Part shown: in pieces, positions 43,806 to 53,114 of the stretch
Position numbering within the stretch: position 1 is the first letter of the stretch
Layout of the letters: the number at the start of each line of letters is the position of its first letter
NCBI RefSeq assembly: GCF_039830135.1
Contig: NZ_CP156081.1
Coordinates: 248,001 to 312,000, forward strand
Reading direction: 5' to 3'
Origin: Defluviimonas sp. SAOS-178_SWC
GTDB lineage: Bacteria; Pseudomonadota; Alphaproteobacteria; Rhodobacterales; Rhodobacteraceae
Length of the DNA: 64,000 nucleotides
The notes under the pieces: generated by a model
The model's input: only the letters and a program-made list of their open reading frames with translations
The model's database searches: none
What the model was told of the DNA's origin: nothing
Position numbers and translations under genes: made by a program

Positions 43806-44972
43806 TTGCCCGACGATCTTGCCCGCCACTTCCTCCTCAACCCCGGCGTCACCTTTCTCAATCACGGCTCTTACGGCGCCTGCCCGCGTCCGGTGATGGA
43901 GGCGTATCGAGATTGGCAGGAGCGGCTGGAGGCGCAGCCGGTCGCCTTCATGGACCCTGCCCATCTCACGGAGCGCTTTTCCGAAGTTCGCATTGCGCTA
44001 GGGGCGGAGATCGGAGCAGATCCCGACGATCTCGTTTGGGTCACGAACGCCACCGCCGGGCTCAACATCGTCGCCCGCTCGCTCGATCTCGGTCCGGGTG
44101 ATGAGGTTCTGACGACGGATCACGAATATTCCGCGCTGACAAAGACCTGGGCTTTCGTGGCCGGACGGGCCGGGGCGGTGATCCGGCCGGTCCGGATTCC
44201 ACTGCCCCTGACGGAAGAGGCGTTCGCCGACGCCTTGCGCAAAGCCATCACCGACCGCACGAAGGTGCTGTTTCTCAGCCACATAACCTCGCCCACGGCG
44301 CTGGTCTTTCCGATTGCGGGCATCGTCGCCGAGGCGCGCGCGCGGGGGATCGTGACCATCATCGACGGGGCGCATGCGCCGGGCCACATCCCGCTCGACG
44401 TGACTGCACTTGGCGCCGATTACTATGTCGGCAACTGCCACAAATGGCTGATGGCGCCAAAGGGCACCGCTTTCCTGCACTCCCGTCCGGCGATGCAGGC
44501 GTTGCTGGATCCCCGGGTGATCAGCCACGGCTGGACCGAGGCGGGAGAGTCGCCCGGACCGTTCGGCGGTTCGGCCTTCCTCGACCGGTTCCAGTTTCAG
44601 GGCACCCGCGATCCTTCGGCCTGGCTGGCGGTGCCCGCAGCCATCAGGTTCAGGAACGATCACGACTGGGGCGCGGTCTCTGCCCGGTGTGGGGCGCTGG
44701 CGCAGGAAATCGCCGCCGAGTTTGCCGGAATCACCGGCTTGCCCGCGCTGGCCGCACCAGAGGTTAGCGCGCCGCAAATGATCGCGATGCCGATCCCGGA
44801 CTGCGATACCGAAAAGCTGCATCGCGACTTGCTCTCCCGCTACGGGATCGAGATTCCGGTCCTGCGCTGGGCCGGCCGATGTTTCGTGCGTCTTTCGATT
44901 CAAGGCTACAATCGGCCGGAGGATGGCAGAACGCTTCTCGCCGCCGTCCGCGACCTCCTCGATCTGCGCTGA
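43806..44972 (+). CDS. Class V aminotransferase-fold PLP enzyme (isopenicillin N epimerase/cysteine desulfurase-like)
   Basis: A 388-residue PLP protein with FLNHGSYGACPRPVMEAY near the start, WVTNATAGLNIVARSL, the aspartate in IIDGAHAPGH, and the PLP lysine in NCHKWLMAPKG. This pattern is that of the isopenicillin N epimerase-like branch, which also contains sulfoxide lyases. The start is a TTG six bases after GGAG. It lies 63 bases after tdh on the same strand. Substrate unknown; racemase, lyase or desulfurase activities are all possible. Confidence 0.85.
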   Translation: MPDDLARHFLLNPGVTFLNHGSYGACPRPVMEAYRDWQERLEAQPVAFMDPAHLTERFSEVRIALGAEIGADPDDLVWVTNATAGLNIVARSLDLGPGDEVLTTDHEYSALTKTWAFVAGRAGAVIRPVRIPLPLTEEAFADALRKAITDRTKVLFLSHITSPTALVFPIAGIVAEARARGIVTIIDGAHAPGHIPLDVTALGADYYVGNCHKWLMAPKGTAFLHSRPAMQALLDPRVISHGWTEAGESPGPFGGSAFLDRFQFQGTRDPSAWLAVPAAIRFRNDHDWGAVSARCGALAQEIAAEFAGITGLPALAAPEVSAPQMIAMPIPDCDTEKLHRDLLSRYGIEIPVLRWAGRCFVRLSIQGYNRPEDGRTLLAAVRDLLDLR

Positions 44973-45171
44973 TCGGGGCAACGTCGGATCTGCTCAGACT
45001 TCCGAAGGCGCTCACACTCGTCGGGGCAATCATGATCGCCTTGCCGAACCCGGTTCTGTCGATCATGCAGATGCCTGAGGCATTCGGGCAGACCATCTCC
45101 GGGCTGGTCATCGCAGGAATGCTGCCTGTCCAGGTCCGGGGCGACCGGGCCGCCATTTGAAGGAGCGAGAC
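44973..45171. other. Short intergenic stretch with a possible gene remnant
   Basis: This 199-base gap between the class V aminotransferase and the FAH-family gene contains, on the plus strand, an open stretch reading as two hydrophobic segments (LTLVGAIMIALPNPV and ISGLVIAGMLPV) and ending at 45160. It looks like a membrane-protein tail but has no start of its own. A decayed transporter fragment is possible; chance is equally likely. Confidence 0.25.
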
Positions 45172-46347
45172 ATGTCGGAACATCCACTTCGGCTGAGTGC
45201 GGCGGATATCCTCCCTACCGATCCCACGGCGCGTCTTGTCGGTCGGGTCTGGTCGGCGGCGCGCGGCGGTCCCTGTCCGGTCCTCGTCCGCGATGGTGAA
45301 GTTCTCGACCTCTCGGATCTGTCACCGACAATGTCGGGCCTCTTGGACCGTGCCGATCTTTCCGGCGATCTTGGCGGCGCATTCCCGTCGCTCGGGCCTC
45401 TGGACGGCTATCTCGACGGTGGCGGCGATCGCGGCTCCCTCGGCCGGCTCCTTGCGCCATGCGATCTGCAGGCGATCAAGGCGGCGGGCGTCACCTTCGC
45501 GGGCTCGATGATCGAACGGGTGATCGAGGAGCGCGCGAAGGGAGAGGCGGGCCGCGCCGACGCGATCAGGGCCGAGCTTGCGGCGATCCTCGGTGGCAAC
45601 CTCAAGGGCGTCGTTCCCGGGTCGGAGAAGGCGGCGGAGATCAAGGCACACCTGCAGAAGAACGGTATGTGGTCGCAATACCTTGAGGTCGGGATCGGCC
45701 CGGATGCCGAGGTCTTTACCAAGGGTCAACCGATGTCGGCGGTGGGATGCGGGGCCGATATCGGCGTTCACCGCGCCTCGGACTGGAACAACCCCGAACC
45801 CGAGGTGGTTCTGGCGGTCGATTCCACCGGCCGCATTCGGGGCGCCACGCTGGGCAACGATGTTAACCTGCGTGACGTCGAAGGTCGGTCGGCACTTCTG
45901 CTCGGCAAGGCCAAGGACAACAACGGCGCCGCCGCGATCGGCCCGTTCATCCGGCTCTTCGACGAGGCGTTCGGGCTTGCCCGGATATCGGAACTGCAAC
46001 TCAGTCTGAACGTGACGGGCAACGACGGCTTCGCGCTGTCGGGTGCCTCGAACATGGCCGAAATCTCTCGTCAGCCGGCCGATATCGCGGCACAAACCTG
46101 CAACCGCAGCCATCAGTATCCAGACGGTTTCATGCTATTTCTCGGCACGATGTTCGCACCGACAAAGGACAGGGGCGGTGCCGGGCAGGGCTTCACGCAC
46201 CACTACGGCGACCGGGTGGAGATCGCCTCCGACCCCCTCGGCAGGCTGATCAACATCGTCCGCCCCTGTGACGAGATCGAACCGTGGACCTTCGGGGCGC
46301 GGGCCCTGATGGAAAACCTCGCGGCAAGGGGGATGCTGGGACCGTGA
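45172..46347 (+). CDS. Fumarylacetoacetate hydrolase family protein (possible 2-keto-3-deoxy-acid dehydratase)
   Basis: A 391-residue FAH-fold enzyme with metal and substrate motifs WNNPEPEVVLAVDSTG, ATLGNDVNLRDVEGRSALL and KAKDNNGAAAIGPF. The C-terminal run HQYPDGFMLFLGTMFAP and GFTHHYGDRVEI is seen in the longer FAH proteins that act as 2-keto-3-deoxy-pentonate dehydratases. AAGGAG precedes the ATG by six bases. The family hydrolyses or dehydrates 2-keto acids; the specific substrate is not decided by sequence. Confidence 0.82.
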   Translation: MSEHPLRLSAADILPTDPTARLVGRVWSAARGGPCPVLVRDGEVLDLSDLSPTMSGLLDRADLSGDLGGAFPSLGPLDGYLDGGGDRGSLGRLLAPCDLQAIKAAGVTFAGSMIERVIEERAKGEAGRADAIRAELAAILGGNLKGVVPGSEKAAEIKAHLQKNGMWSQYLEVGIGPDAEVFTKGQPMSAVGCGADIGVHRASDWNNPEPEVVLAVDSTGRIRGATLGNDVNLRDVEGRSALLLGKAKDNNGAAAIGPFIRLFDEAFGLARISELQLSLNVTGNDGFALSGASNMAEISRQPADIAAQTCNRSHQYPDGFMLFLGTMFAPTKDRGGAGQGFTHHYGDRVEIASDPLGRLINIVRPCDEIEPWTFGARALMENLAARGMLGP

Positions 46348-46463
46348 CCGACGGTCCCCGCCGCCTGTGCAGTTCGGACCGGCCATTCTCATCCTTGCAG
46401 ACTTCATGAACGCCATCCGGGTGAATGCCGCGATCACTGATCGCCCCTCCCGTCGGAACCGCC

Positions 46464-46477
46464 TTGACCGGGATCAT
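46464..46477. promoter_or_regulatory. Possible FNR/FixK-type box upstream of the LonC-like gene
   Basis: TTGAC-CGGG-ATCAT matches eight of ten defined positions of the FNR consensus TTGAT-N4-ATCAA. It lies 57 bases before the protease ATG. It would be weak alone, but the convergent operon has a better copy of the same site. Confidence 0.4.
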
Positions 46478-46533
46478 TGCCCCGTCGCGAAAAGGCGGTC
46501 AGCATCGGGGAGCAGCGCGACGGAGGATCGGGC

Positions 46534-48987
46534 ATGACACCGGACAACGAGATACAGCGCGGACTTGCCGCCGCCGCGTTGCGGACCGTTTGTGATCCGG
46601 CCATCCTGCCGTTCCGCTCGACCGACGAACTGGAGGGGCTTGATTGCCTAGTCGGTCAGGACAGGGCGATGGATGCGATCCGGCTCGCGGTCCAGATCGC
46701 TCACTGCGATTTCAATCTGTTCGTTCTTGGTCCAAACGGCATGGGCCGCCACCGTGCCGTGCGCGACCTGTTGCAACGGCACGCCAAGTCGATGCCGGTT
46801 CCCGACGACTGGGCCTATGTCAACAACTTCGACGCACCCGACAAGCCGAAGGCGTTGCGATTGCCGCCGGGAACGGCGCAGAGGCTCAGAACCGCGATGC
46901 AAGGGCTGGTGGACGATCTTGCAGTCGAGATCCCGTCGCTTTTCGAATCCGAGGAATATCAGACCCAGCGCCGCGCGCTCGACGAGGAATACGGCGACCG
47001 CCAGGAAACCGCGATGGCCGATTTCGCCGACAAGGCGAAGGCAGAGAATGTCGCGCTGATGCGCACCCCGATGGGCTTCATGCTGGCGGCGATCCGGGAC
47101 GGCAAGGTGGTCAAGACCGAGGACTACAACAAGCTGGACGAAGACGCGCAGAAGGAGATCGACGAAAAGATCGCCCGCCTGCAGGAGGACCTCGCAGAAG
47201 TCTTGCGCGATGCCCCGAAGCTCGACAGGGAATTGCGCGGCAAGGTCGAAGCGCTGCATGCCGAAATGGCTGAGCGCGCGGTTTCTGCACGGGTCAAGGA
47301 CCTTGACGAGGGCTTCGCCGGGATCGAGGCCGTGCAAGACTTCCTTGCCGACGTGCGGAAGGACATGATCGCGAATGCCGAGATCTTCCTCGCTGCGCGG
47401 GCGGACGCCAACAGCGGCCCCTTCCCGGACGCGATCCGGAAGTACCACCGCGAGCCGCCGTTCGAGCGCTATGTCGTCAACGTGATGGTCTCGCGCGAGG
47501 AAACGAACGGAACCGGCGCCCCGCTTGTCATCGAGGAGCTTCCGACGCTCGATCATCTGGCAGGCCGGATCGAACATGCGTCGCAGATGGGGGCACTCAT
47601 CACCAACTTCACGATGATCAAGCCGGGCGCGCTGCACCGGGCCAACGGCGGTTTTCTGGTGCTCGATGCGCGCCGCGTTTTCACCGAACCATACGCCTGG
47701 GACGCCCTCACACGCTGCCTCAAAAGCCGGTCCATCACCATAACCTCGCTGGCGGAGCGGCTGTCGCTCGTCTCGACGACGTCGCTCCAGCCCGATCCCA
47801 TTCCGCTTGACGTCCGCGTGGTTCTGATCGGCGACCGGTCGCTCCACATGCTCCTGACGCTGCTCGATCCCGATTTCCGCGATCTCTTCAAGGTCCAGGC
47901 GGATTTCGAGGAAGATTTCGACCGGTCGGAGGAGAACCTGACGCTGCTGGCGCGTCTCGTCGCCGCTGGGGCTCGGCGTGAAGGTCTGCGCCATCTGTCG
48001 GCAGGTGGTGTCGCGCGGCTCCTGGACGAGGCGACGCGCCGCGCGGAGGACAGCCGAAAGCTGAGCCTCCATGTCGGCGACCTTTCCGACCTGATGCGCG
48101 AGGCCGAGCATTATGCCGGCAGCGCCGGACACGACCTGATCGAAGCGACCGATGTCGAGCGGGCCGTCCGGGAAAAGGAGCGCCGGGCGTCGCGTATCCG
48201 CGACCGGATGCAGGAGGCGATCGGGCGCAACACGATCCTGATCGACACGACCGGGGCGAAAGTCGGGCAGGTCAACGGATTGTCGGTCCTCGATCTTGGC
48301 AACTACCGGTTCGGCCGGCCGTCACGGATCACCGCGCGAACCCGGATGGGGGCCGGCAAGCTCGTCGATATCGAGCGTGAGGTGGAACTGGGCGGGCCCC
48401 TGCATTCAAAGGGTGTTCTGATCCTCTCTGGCTACCTCACGTCGACCTACGCGCTTGATGTTCCGTTCTCGCTCCATGCGAGCCTCGTATTCGAGCAGAG
48501 TTACGGCGGGGTCGACGGTGACAGTGCCTCGTCGGCCGAACTTTACGCGATCCTGTCGGCCCTGTCGGGCCTGCCCGTCGATCAGGGGATCGCCGTTACC
48601 GGATCGGTCAACCAGCTGGGCGAGGTCCAGGCGATCGGCGGGGTCAACGAGAAGATCGAAGGTTTCTTCGATGTCTGCGAGCGGCGCGGGCTAACCGGTA
48701 CGCAGGGCGTGCTGATCCCGAAGGCGAATGTCGAACATCTGATGCTGCGGCCGGACGTGGTCGCGGCTGCGGAAGCGGGCCGGTTCCGGGTCATGCCTGT
48801 CGAGACCATCGACGAGGGGATCGCCGTTCTCACCAACCGCGCGGCAGGGGTGCGGGGTCCGGATGGCCATTACCCGCCCGATACGGTCAATCGCCTCGTG
48901 GATGACCGCCTGCGTGGTTTCGCGGAGCTTCGCCAGCGCTACGTTCGCCCCGCCAAGGGCGAAGCGGGGGGGCAGGATTCGCCATGA
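46534..48987 (+). CDS. LonC-like AAA-domain Lon-family protease with degenerate P-loop
   Basis: An 817-residue Lon-family protein of the AAA_32 type. The P-loop position reads GPNGMGRH (residues 66-73), with arginine and histidine where Lys and Ser/Thr normally bind ATP, so ATP hydrolysis is doubtful. A long coiled-coil-rich insertion occupies about residues 130-290. The C-terminal protease domain keeps the Ser664-Lys707 dyad (GDSASS and NEKIEGFF), 43 residues apart as in E. coli Lon. GGAGG precedes the ATG by seven bases. It overlaps the next gene by four bases, and both converge on the acyl carrier protein operon. Confidence 0.9.
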   Translation: MTPDNEIQRGLAAAALRTVCDPAILPFRSTDELEGLDCLVGQDRAMDAIRLAVQIAHCDFNLFVLGPNGMGRHRAVRDLLQRHAKSMPVPDDWAYVNNFDAPDKPKALRLPPGTAQRLRTAMQGLVDDLAVEIPSLFESEEYQTQRRALDEEYGDRQETAMADFADKAKAENVALMRTPMGFMLAAIRDGKVVKTEDYNKLDEDAQKEIDEKIARLQEDLAEVLRDAPKLDRELRGKVEALHAEMAERAVSARVKDLDEGFAGIEAVQDFLADVRKDMIANAEIFLAARADANSGPFPDAIRKYHREPPFERYVVNVMVSREETNGTGAPLVIEELPTLDHLAGRIEHASQMGALITNFTMIKPGALHRANGGFLVLDARRVFTEPYAWDALTRCLKSRSITITSLAERLSLVSTTSLQPDPIPLDVRVVLIGDRSLHMLLTLLDPDFRDLFKVQADFEEDFDRSEENLTLLARLVAAGARREGLRHLSAGGVARLLDEATRRAEDSRKLSLHVGDLSDLMREAEHYAGSAGHDLIEATDVERAVREKERRASRIRDRMQEAIGRNTILIDTTGAKVGQVNGLSVLDLGNYRFGRPSRITARTRMGAGKLVDIEREVELGGPLHSKGVLILSGYLTSTYALDVPFSLHASLVFEQSYGGVDGDSASSAELYAILSALSGLPVDQGIAVTGSVNQLGEVQAIGGVNEKIEGFFDVCERRGLTGTQGVLIPKANVEHLMLRPDVVAAAEAGRFRVMPVETIDEGIAVLTNRAAGVRGPDGHYPPDTVNRLVDDRLRGFAELRQRYVRPAKGEAGGQDSP

Positions 48988-49673
48988 CCCCGCCCGATCC
49001 CAAACGCCGCCGCTTTCTGATCGGAGCAGCCTCGTTCGCGGATGCGGAAAGCGTGCTCCGTCTCGCCGAACAGATTTCCGGTGCCTTGGCGCTGGAGTTG
49101 GGAGGGTTGCTGATCGAGGACAGCAATGCCTTCGGAGATGGCGGCCCGCCGCGCGCGCGTGTTGTCACGTCTACCGGTTTCGTTGTGCCCGGTCCGTCCG
49201 CCGCGCAGGCGGGCATGATCGCGCGCGCCGAGGCGCGGGCGTTTCGCGCCGCCCTGTCGCGCCTTGCCGCCGCATGCGGCAGCGACTGGTCGTTCGAAAC
49301 GCGAGCGGGAGAGCTTGTCAGCGGGCTCATCGGCGCGTCGCGAAGCTGGGATCTTGTCGCCATCGGCTATCGCCAGACGCGGCGGTCGTCGGGGCGGGTT
49401 ATCCTGATCGGGGCCGGACACGGTGACGGAAGGGAGGCAGAGGCGCTGGTCGATGCGCTGGTGGCAGCTCTCGGCGTCCGGGTGGAACGAATGCCGCAGC
49501 CTAATGACGTCGATGCGTTGAACAAGTTGAGCCGCAGTCATGCGGCGGCCGTGGTTCTCGATCTGAGCGGCGGCACGATGATGCCGGAGGTCGAACTCAG
49601 GCGTCTGGTCGACGCGGCGCGCTGCCCGGTTCTCATCGTCGGGGCCGGCCACCAGACGGACACAGCCGCGTGA
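48984..49673 (+). CDS. UspA-like (universal stress type) protein, uncertain
   Basis: A 229-residue protein made of two alpha/beta halves: RRRFLIGAASFADAESVLRL near the start and VILIGAGHGDGREAEALVDA in the middle, ending CPVLIVGAGHQ. This layout looks like a tandem nucleotide-binding domain of the universal stress protein fold, although the canonical G-2x-G-9x-G(S/T) ATP motif is not clear. The ATG overlaps the protease stop, so the two are co-translated. It ends 13 bases from the convergent acp gene. Confidence 0.6.
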   Translation: MTPPDPKRRRFLIGAASFADAESVLRLAEQISGALALELGGLLIEDSNAFGDGGPPRARVVTSTGFVVPGPSAAQAGMIARAEARAFRAALSRLAAACGSDWSFETRAGELVSGLIGASRSWDLVAIGYRQTRRSSGRVILIGAGHGDGREAEALVDALVAALGVRVERMPQPNDVDALNKLSRSHAAAVVLDLSGGTMMPEVELRRLVDAARCPVLIVGAGHQTDTAA

Positions 49674-49686
49674 CCTGCCACTCCGT

Positions 49687-49935
49687 TCAGGCGGCTGTTC
49701 CACGCGCCAGATAGGCCAGGAGGCCGTCGAGACTGCGCATTTGGGGATAGTCCGCCTCTGGCATCGGCATCGAGAGCGCCTTGCCAAGAGCGGTGACGAG
49801 ATTGAGAAAGTCGAGCGAGTCGATATCGCATTCGTCGCGCAGGTCACCGTCGGGATCGATCTCGTCCGGGTCGATGTCCGGGGCGATGCGCCCGAGTTCG
49901 GTGCGGACCAGCGTTTCGATCTCGTCCTTCGTCAT
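49687..49935 (-). CDS. Acyl carrier protein
   Basis: An 82-residue acidic protein with the phosphopantetheine attachment motif DIDSLDFLN (Ser40). Its ATG overlaps the stop of the E2 gene (ATGA), making it the last member of the acyl-CoA synthetase-E1-E2 operon. Usual fatty-acid-synthesis neighbours (fabD, fabG, fabF) are absent, so it is a dedicated carrier, possibly accepting an acyl group from the E2 or the synthetase. Confidence 0.88.
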   Translation of the reverse strand: MTKDEIETLVRTELGRIAPDIDPDEIDPDGDLRDECDIDSLDFLNLVTALGKALSMPMPEADYPQMRSLDGLLAYLARGTAA

Positions 49936-51110
49936 TGCCCCGTAACCTCCTGCAAATGCCGGTCGATGGCGCGCAGGAAAAGTGCGCCGCGATGGCCGTC
50001 GCTGACGCGGTGGTCGGCGGACAGCGTGACGGTCGTGGTGAGCGCGACAGCCAGCTTTCCGTCGCGGGCGACGGGGCGCTCGGCAGGGCTGCCGAAGCCG
50101 ACGATGGCGACCTGCGGCGGCTGGATGACGCCGTAGAGCGTATCGACCCCGCGCTCCCCAAGGCTGGTGACGGTGATCGTGGCGTCCGACAGTTCTCGCG
50201 CCCGGAACCGGCCGGCCCGGACCCGGCCAAGCGTGTCGCGCATCCCGGCCATCAGAGTGTCGAGGTCGCACTCGCCCGCATCGAGGATCGCCGGGGCGAC
50301 CAACCCGCCGCCGCGCAGGGCCACCGCCATTGCCGCGTGAATCTGTGCCGAGTGGCGGAAGGCACCGTCGATGAAGTGTCCGTTGAACTCGGGATACTTC
50401 TTCGCCGCGAGGATCACAGCATGAAGAAACAGCGCGCCGATCAGCAGCCTGTCTTCCGGCGCGCGGTCGGCATTCGCCCTGGCGAGGAACCCGGAGACAC
50501 GGGAAAGGTCCACCGTCTGGGCCAGGTAGTAATGCGGGATCTCGCGCTTCGACCGCGCCATCGCGGCGGCGATCGCGGCGCGCATGTCCGACATCGGTGC
50601 AGGGGCAGCGGACGGGGCTTCGGCAGGTTCCTCGAGGTCGCTCAATGTGATCGCGCCGTCGGGCCCCGTGCCTTGGATACCGCGTAGTCGCGCGGCATCG
50701 AAGCCTTTCTCGTCGGCCAGCCGCCGCGCGGCGGGTGTGATCCGCAGCCGGTCCCCGGCCGGCCGCGCCGGTGCGGCGGATGTGGGGCGCGGCGCGGCTT
50801 TCGGGACGGGAGGTGTCGGTTTTGGCGCAGGCTTCCTCTCCTCTTTTGCCGCTTCGGCGGGGGCGGTGGCCTCGCTCTTCGCGCGGATGACGGCAAGCGG
50901 TGTGCCCACAGGCACCTTCGTGCCGATCTCAACCAGCGTCCGCTCCAGTGTGCCGTCCTCGAATGCCTCGATCTCGATCGCGCCCTTCTGGGTTTCAACG
51001 ACCGCCACGATATCCCCTCGCGCGACCGCGTCGCCGGGCGCCTTCAGCCATTCGACGAGCGTTCCCGCCTCCATGTCTGCGCCAAGCGAGGGCATGCGGA
51101 ACTCGCCCAT
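49932..51110 (-). CDS. Dihydrolipoamide acyltransferase (E2) of a 2-oxoacid dehydrogenase complex
   Basis: A 392-residue E2 with an N-terminal lipoyl domain (lipoyl lysine Lys42 in VETQKGAIEIE), a flexible Pro/Ala linker, a peripheral-subunit-binding domain (RITPAARRLADEKGFD, about 118-150) and a C-terminal catalytic domain with His367 and Asp371 in DHRVSDGHRG. It transfers an acyl group from lipoamide to CoA. The E1 gene ends three bases upstream. Acetoin or pyruvate-type complexes fit the E1 sequence. No E3 gene is adjacent. Confidence 0.92.
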   Translation of the reverse strand: MGEFRMPSLGADMEAGTLVEWLKAPGDAVARGDIVAVVETQKGAIEIEAFEDGTLERTLVEIGTKVPVGTPLAVIRAKSEATAPAEAAKEERKPAPKPTPPVPKAAPRPTSAAPARPAGDRLRITPAARRLADEKGFDAARLRGIQGTGPDGAITLSDLEEPAEAPSAAPAPMSDMRAAIAAAMARSKREIPHYYLAQTVDLSRVSGFLARANADRAPEDRLLIGALFLHAVILAAKKYPEFNGHFIDGAFRHSAQIHAAMAVALRGGGLVAPAILDAGECDLDTLMAGMRDTLGRVRAGRFRARELSDATITVTSLGERGVDTLYGVIQPPQVAIVGFGSPAERPVARDGKLAVALTTTVTLSADHRVSDGHRGALFLRAIDRHLQEVTGQ

Positions 51111-51113
51111 GTC

Positions 51114-53114
51114 TCAGCCCTTACCGCAGAGCCGCTTCGCGGTCGCGACGATGCCGGGCACCTGCGGAATTGCGGCCTCTTCCAGATGCCGCGCATACGG
51201 CACTGGCGCCTCGACGCTGCAGACGCGGGCCAGGGGCGCGTCGAGATCGAAGAAGGCGTCTTCGGCCAGCCGCATGCCGATCTCGGCGGCAAGGCTGCCA
51301 CTCTTCCAGCCCTCGTCGACCATGAGCGCCCGGTGCGTCCTGGCGACCGAAGAAAAGATGGTGTCCATATCAAGGGGCCGCAGGCTGCGCAGGTCGATCA
51401 CGTCGGCCTCGATCCCGTCCTTCGCCAGTTCCCCGGCGGCGTCGAGCGTCTTCCAGAGCGATCCGCCATAGGTGATCAGCGTGATGTCCCGCCCTTCACG
51501 GCGAATGGCCGCGCGGTCGATATCGACCGCCCCCGCGTTCTCGGCGAGATCCCCGGTCATGTTGTAAAGCATGACATTCTCGAAGATCAGCACCGGGTCG
51601 GGGTCCTGCAACGCGGTCCAGAGCATGCCCCGCGCATCTTCCAGCGTTGCCGGCGCAAGCACCCGGATGCCGGGGATATGCGCGAACCAGCCTTCGAGCG
51701 AATGCGAATGCTGCGCGGCAAGCTGGCGGCCTGCACCGGTCGCCATGCGGATCACGACGGGCACGCCGAAGGCGTTGTTCGACATGTGCCGGTAGGTGGC
51801 GGCGGTGTTCAGGATCTGGTCGAGCGCCAGGAGCGAGAAGTTGACCGTCATCACCTCGACGATCGGCCGCATCCCGGCCACCGAGGCGCCGATGCCGGCA
51901 CCGGTGAAACCCGATTCCGAAAGCGGCGTGTCGCGGATGCGATCAGGTCCGAACTTGCCCAGCAACCCCTTGCTGACGGCGTAGCACCCGCCATAGCGCC
52001 CGACATCCTCGCCCATCAGAAAGACGCGGGCATCCTTCTCCATCGCCTCTGAAATGGCGGCCTTGACCGCCTCGCGATACGACGTTTCGACCATCTTGCC
52101 GGGCTTCGCGGGCTCGGGCGGCGCGGGCCGGTCCTCGGCCATGACATAGCGGGCCAGTGTCTCCACCGGCTCATCGCTGCCGGCCTCGGCGAAGGCGACG
52201 GCCCCGGCGATCTCGGCATCGACCTCGGCGGTGATCGCGGCGACCTCCTCGGCATGGATCAGGCCGTTTTCCTCCAGCCAGCCCTGGAACCTGACGATGG
52301 GCCCCTTTTCCCGCCATGCCTCCACCTCGTCCTTCGGGCGGTAAAGTTGGGCGTCGAACATCGAATGCGCGCGGAAGCGGTAGGTGCGGCATTCGAGGAA
52401 ATGCGGTTCCCCTGTCTCGCGCATCTGGGCGAGCGCGCGACGGGTCGCGGCCTCTACCGCGACGACGTCCATGCCGTCCACCACATCGGCCGCCACGTCA
52501 TAGCTGCGGGCCTTGGCGGCGATGTCGGTCTCGGCCTCGCTGAGCGAAAGCGCGGTGCCCATCGAGTAGCCGTTGTTCTCGCAGACGAAGAGCACGGGCA
52601 GGTCCCAGAGCGATGCGAGGTTCATCGCCTCGTGGAACTCGCCCTCCGCCACGGCGCCCTCGCCGAAGAAGCAGGCGGTGACGGCATCTTTGCCCTGCAT
52701 CCTGTCGGCAAGCGCGAGGCCCACCGCCAAGGGCAATCCGCCGCCCACGATCGCGTTGCCGCCATAGAAGTTCGCCTTGGCAGAGAAGAGATGCATCGAC
52801 CCGCCACGCCCGCCGGCGGAGCCTTCGGCCTTGCCATACATCTCAGCCAGGACTTCGGTCATCGGCAGGCCGCGCATCAGCGCATGGCCATGTTCCCGGT
52901 AGGTTGCGACGATCCGGTCCGCATAGCCCAGGACCGGGATCACGCCGGCCGCGACCGCCTCTTCGCCGTCATAGAGATGCAGGAAGCCGCGGATCTTTTC
53001 CTGCGTGTAAAGCTCGGCGCATTTGTCCTCGAACCGGCGGATGCGGATCATCGCCTTCAGCAATTGGCGCACATGAGCATGATCGAGGCGGGGCTTGAGG
53101 GCTGTGTCGGTCAT
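51114..53114 (-). CDS. Fused E1 alpha-beta subunit of a pyruvate/acetoin-type dehydrogenase
   Basis: A 666-residue fusion of E1 alpha (residues 1 to about 320; [20 protein letters not shown] and [17 protein letters not shown], typical of pyruvate and acetoin dehydrogenase alpha) and E1 beta (from about 340; [33 protein letters not shown]). The pattern favours acetyl-producing substrates. The ATG overlaps the stop of the acyl-CoA synthetase gene. This is the second E1 alpha-beta fusion in the window; the other, at 35-37 kb, is branched-chain-like. Confidence 0.92.
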   Translation of the reverse strand: MTDTALKPRLDHAHVRQLLKAMIRIRRFEDKCAELYTQEKIRGFLHLYDGEEAVAAGVIPVLGYADRIVATYREHGHALMRGLPMTEVLAEMYGKAEGSAGGRGGSMHLFSAKANFYGGNAIVGGGLPLAVGLALADRMQGKDAVTACFFGEGAVAEGEFHEAMNLASLWDLPVLFVCENNGYSMGTALSLSEAETDIAAKARSYDVAADVVDGMDVVAVEAATRRALAQMRETGEPHFLECRTYRFRAHSMFDAQLYRPKDEVEAWREKGPIVRFQGWLEENGLIHAEEVAAITAEVDAEIAGAVAFAEAGSDEPVETLARYVMAEDRPAPPEPAKPGKMVETSYREAVKAAISEAMEKDARVFLMGEDVGRYGGCYAVSKGLLGKFGPDRIRDTPLSESGFTGAGIGASVAGMRPIVEVMTVNFSLLALDQILNTAATYRHMSNNAFGVPVVIRMATGAGRQLAAQHSHSLEGWFAHIPGIRVLAPATLEDARGMLWTALQDPDPVLIFENVMLYNMTGDLAENAGAVDIDRAAIRREGRDITLITYGGSLWKTLDAAGELAKDGIEADVIDLRSLRPLDMDTIFSSVARTHRALMVDEGWKSGSLAAEIGMRLAEDAFFDLDAPLARVCSVEAPVPYARHLEEAAIPQVPGIVATAKRLCGKG

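Noticed and set aside
46648..48132. 494-codon minus-strand open frame
   Set aside because: Antisense to the LonC-like protease, which has an intact Ser-Lys dyad; the frame has no domain features.
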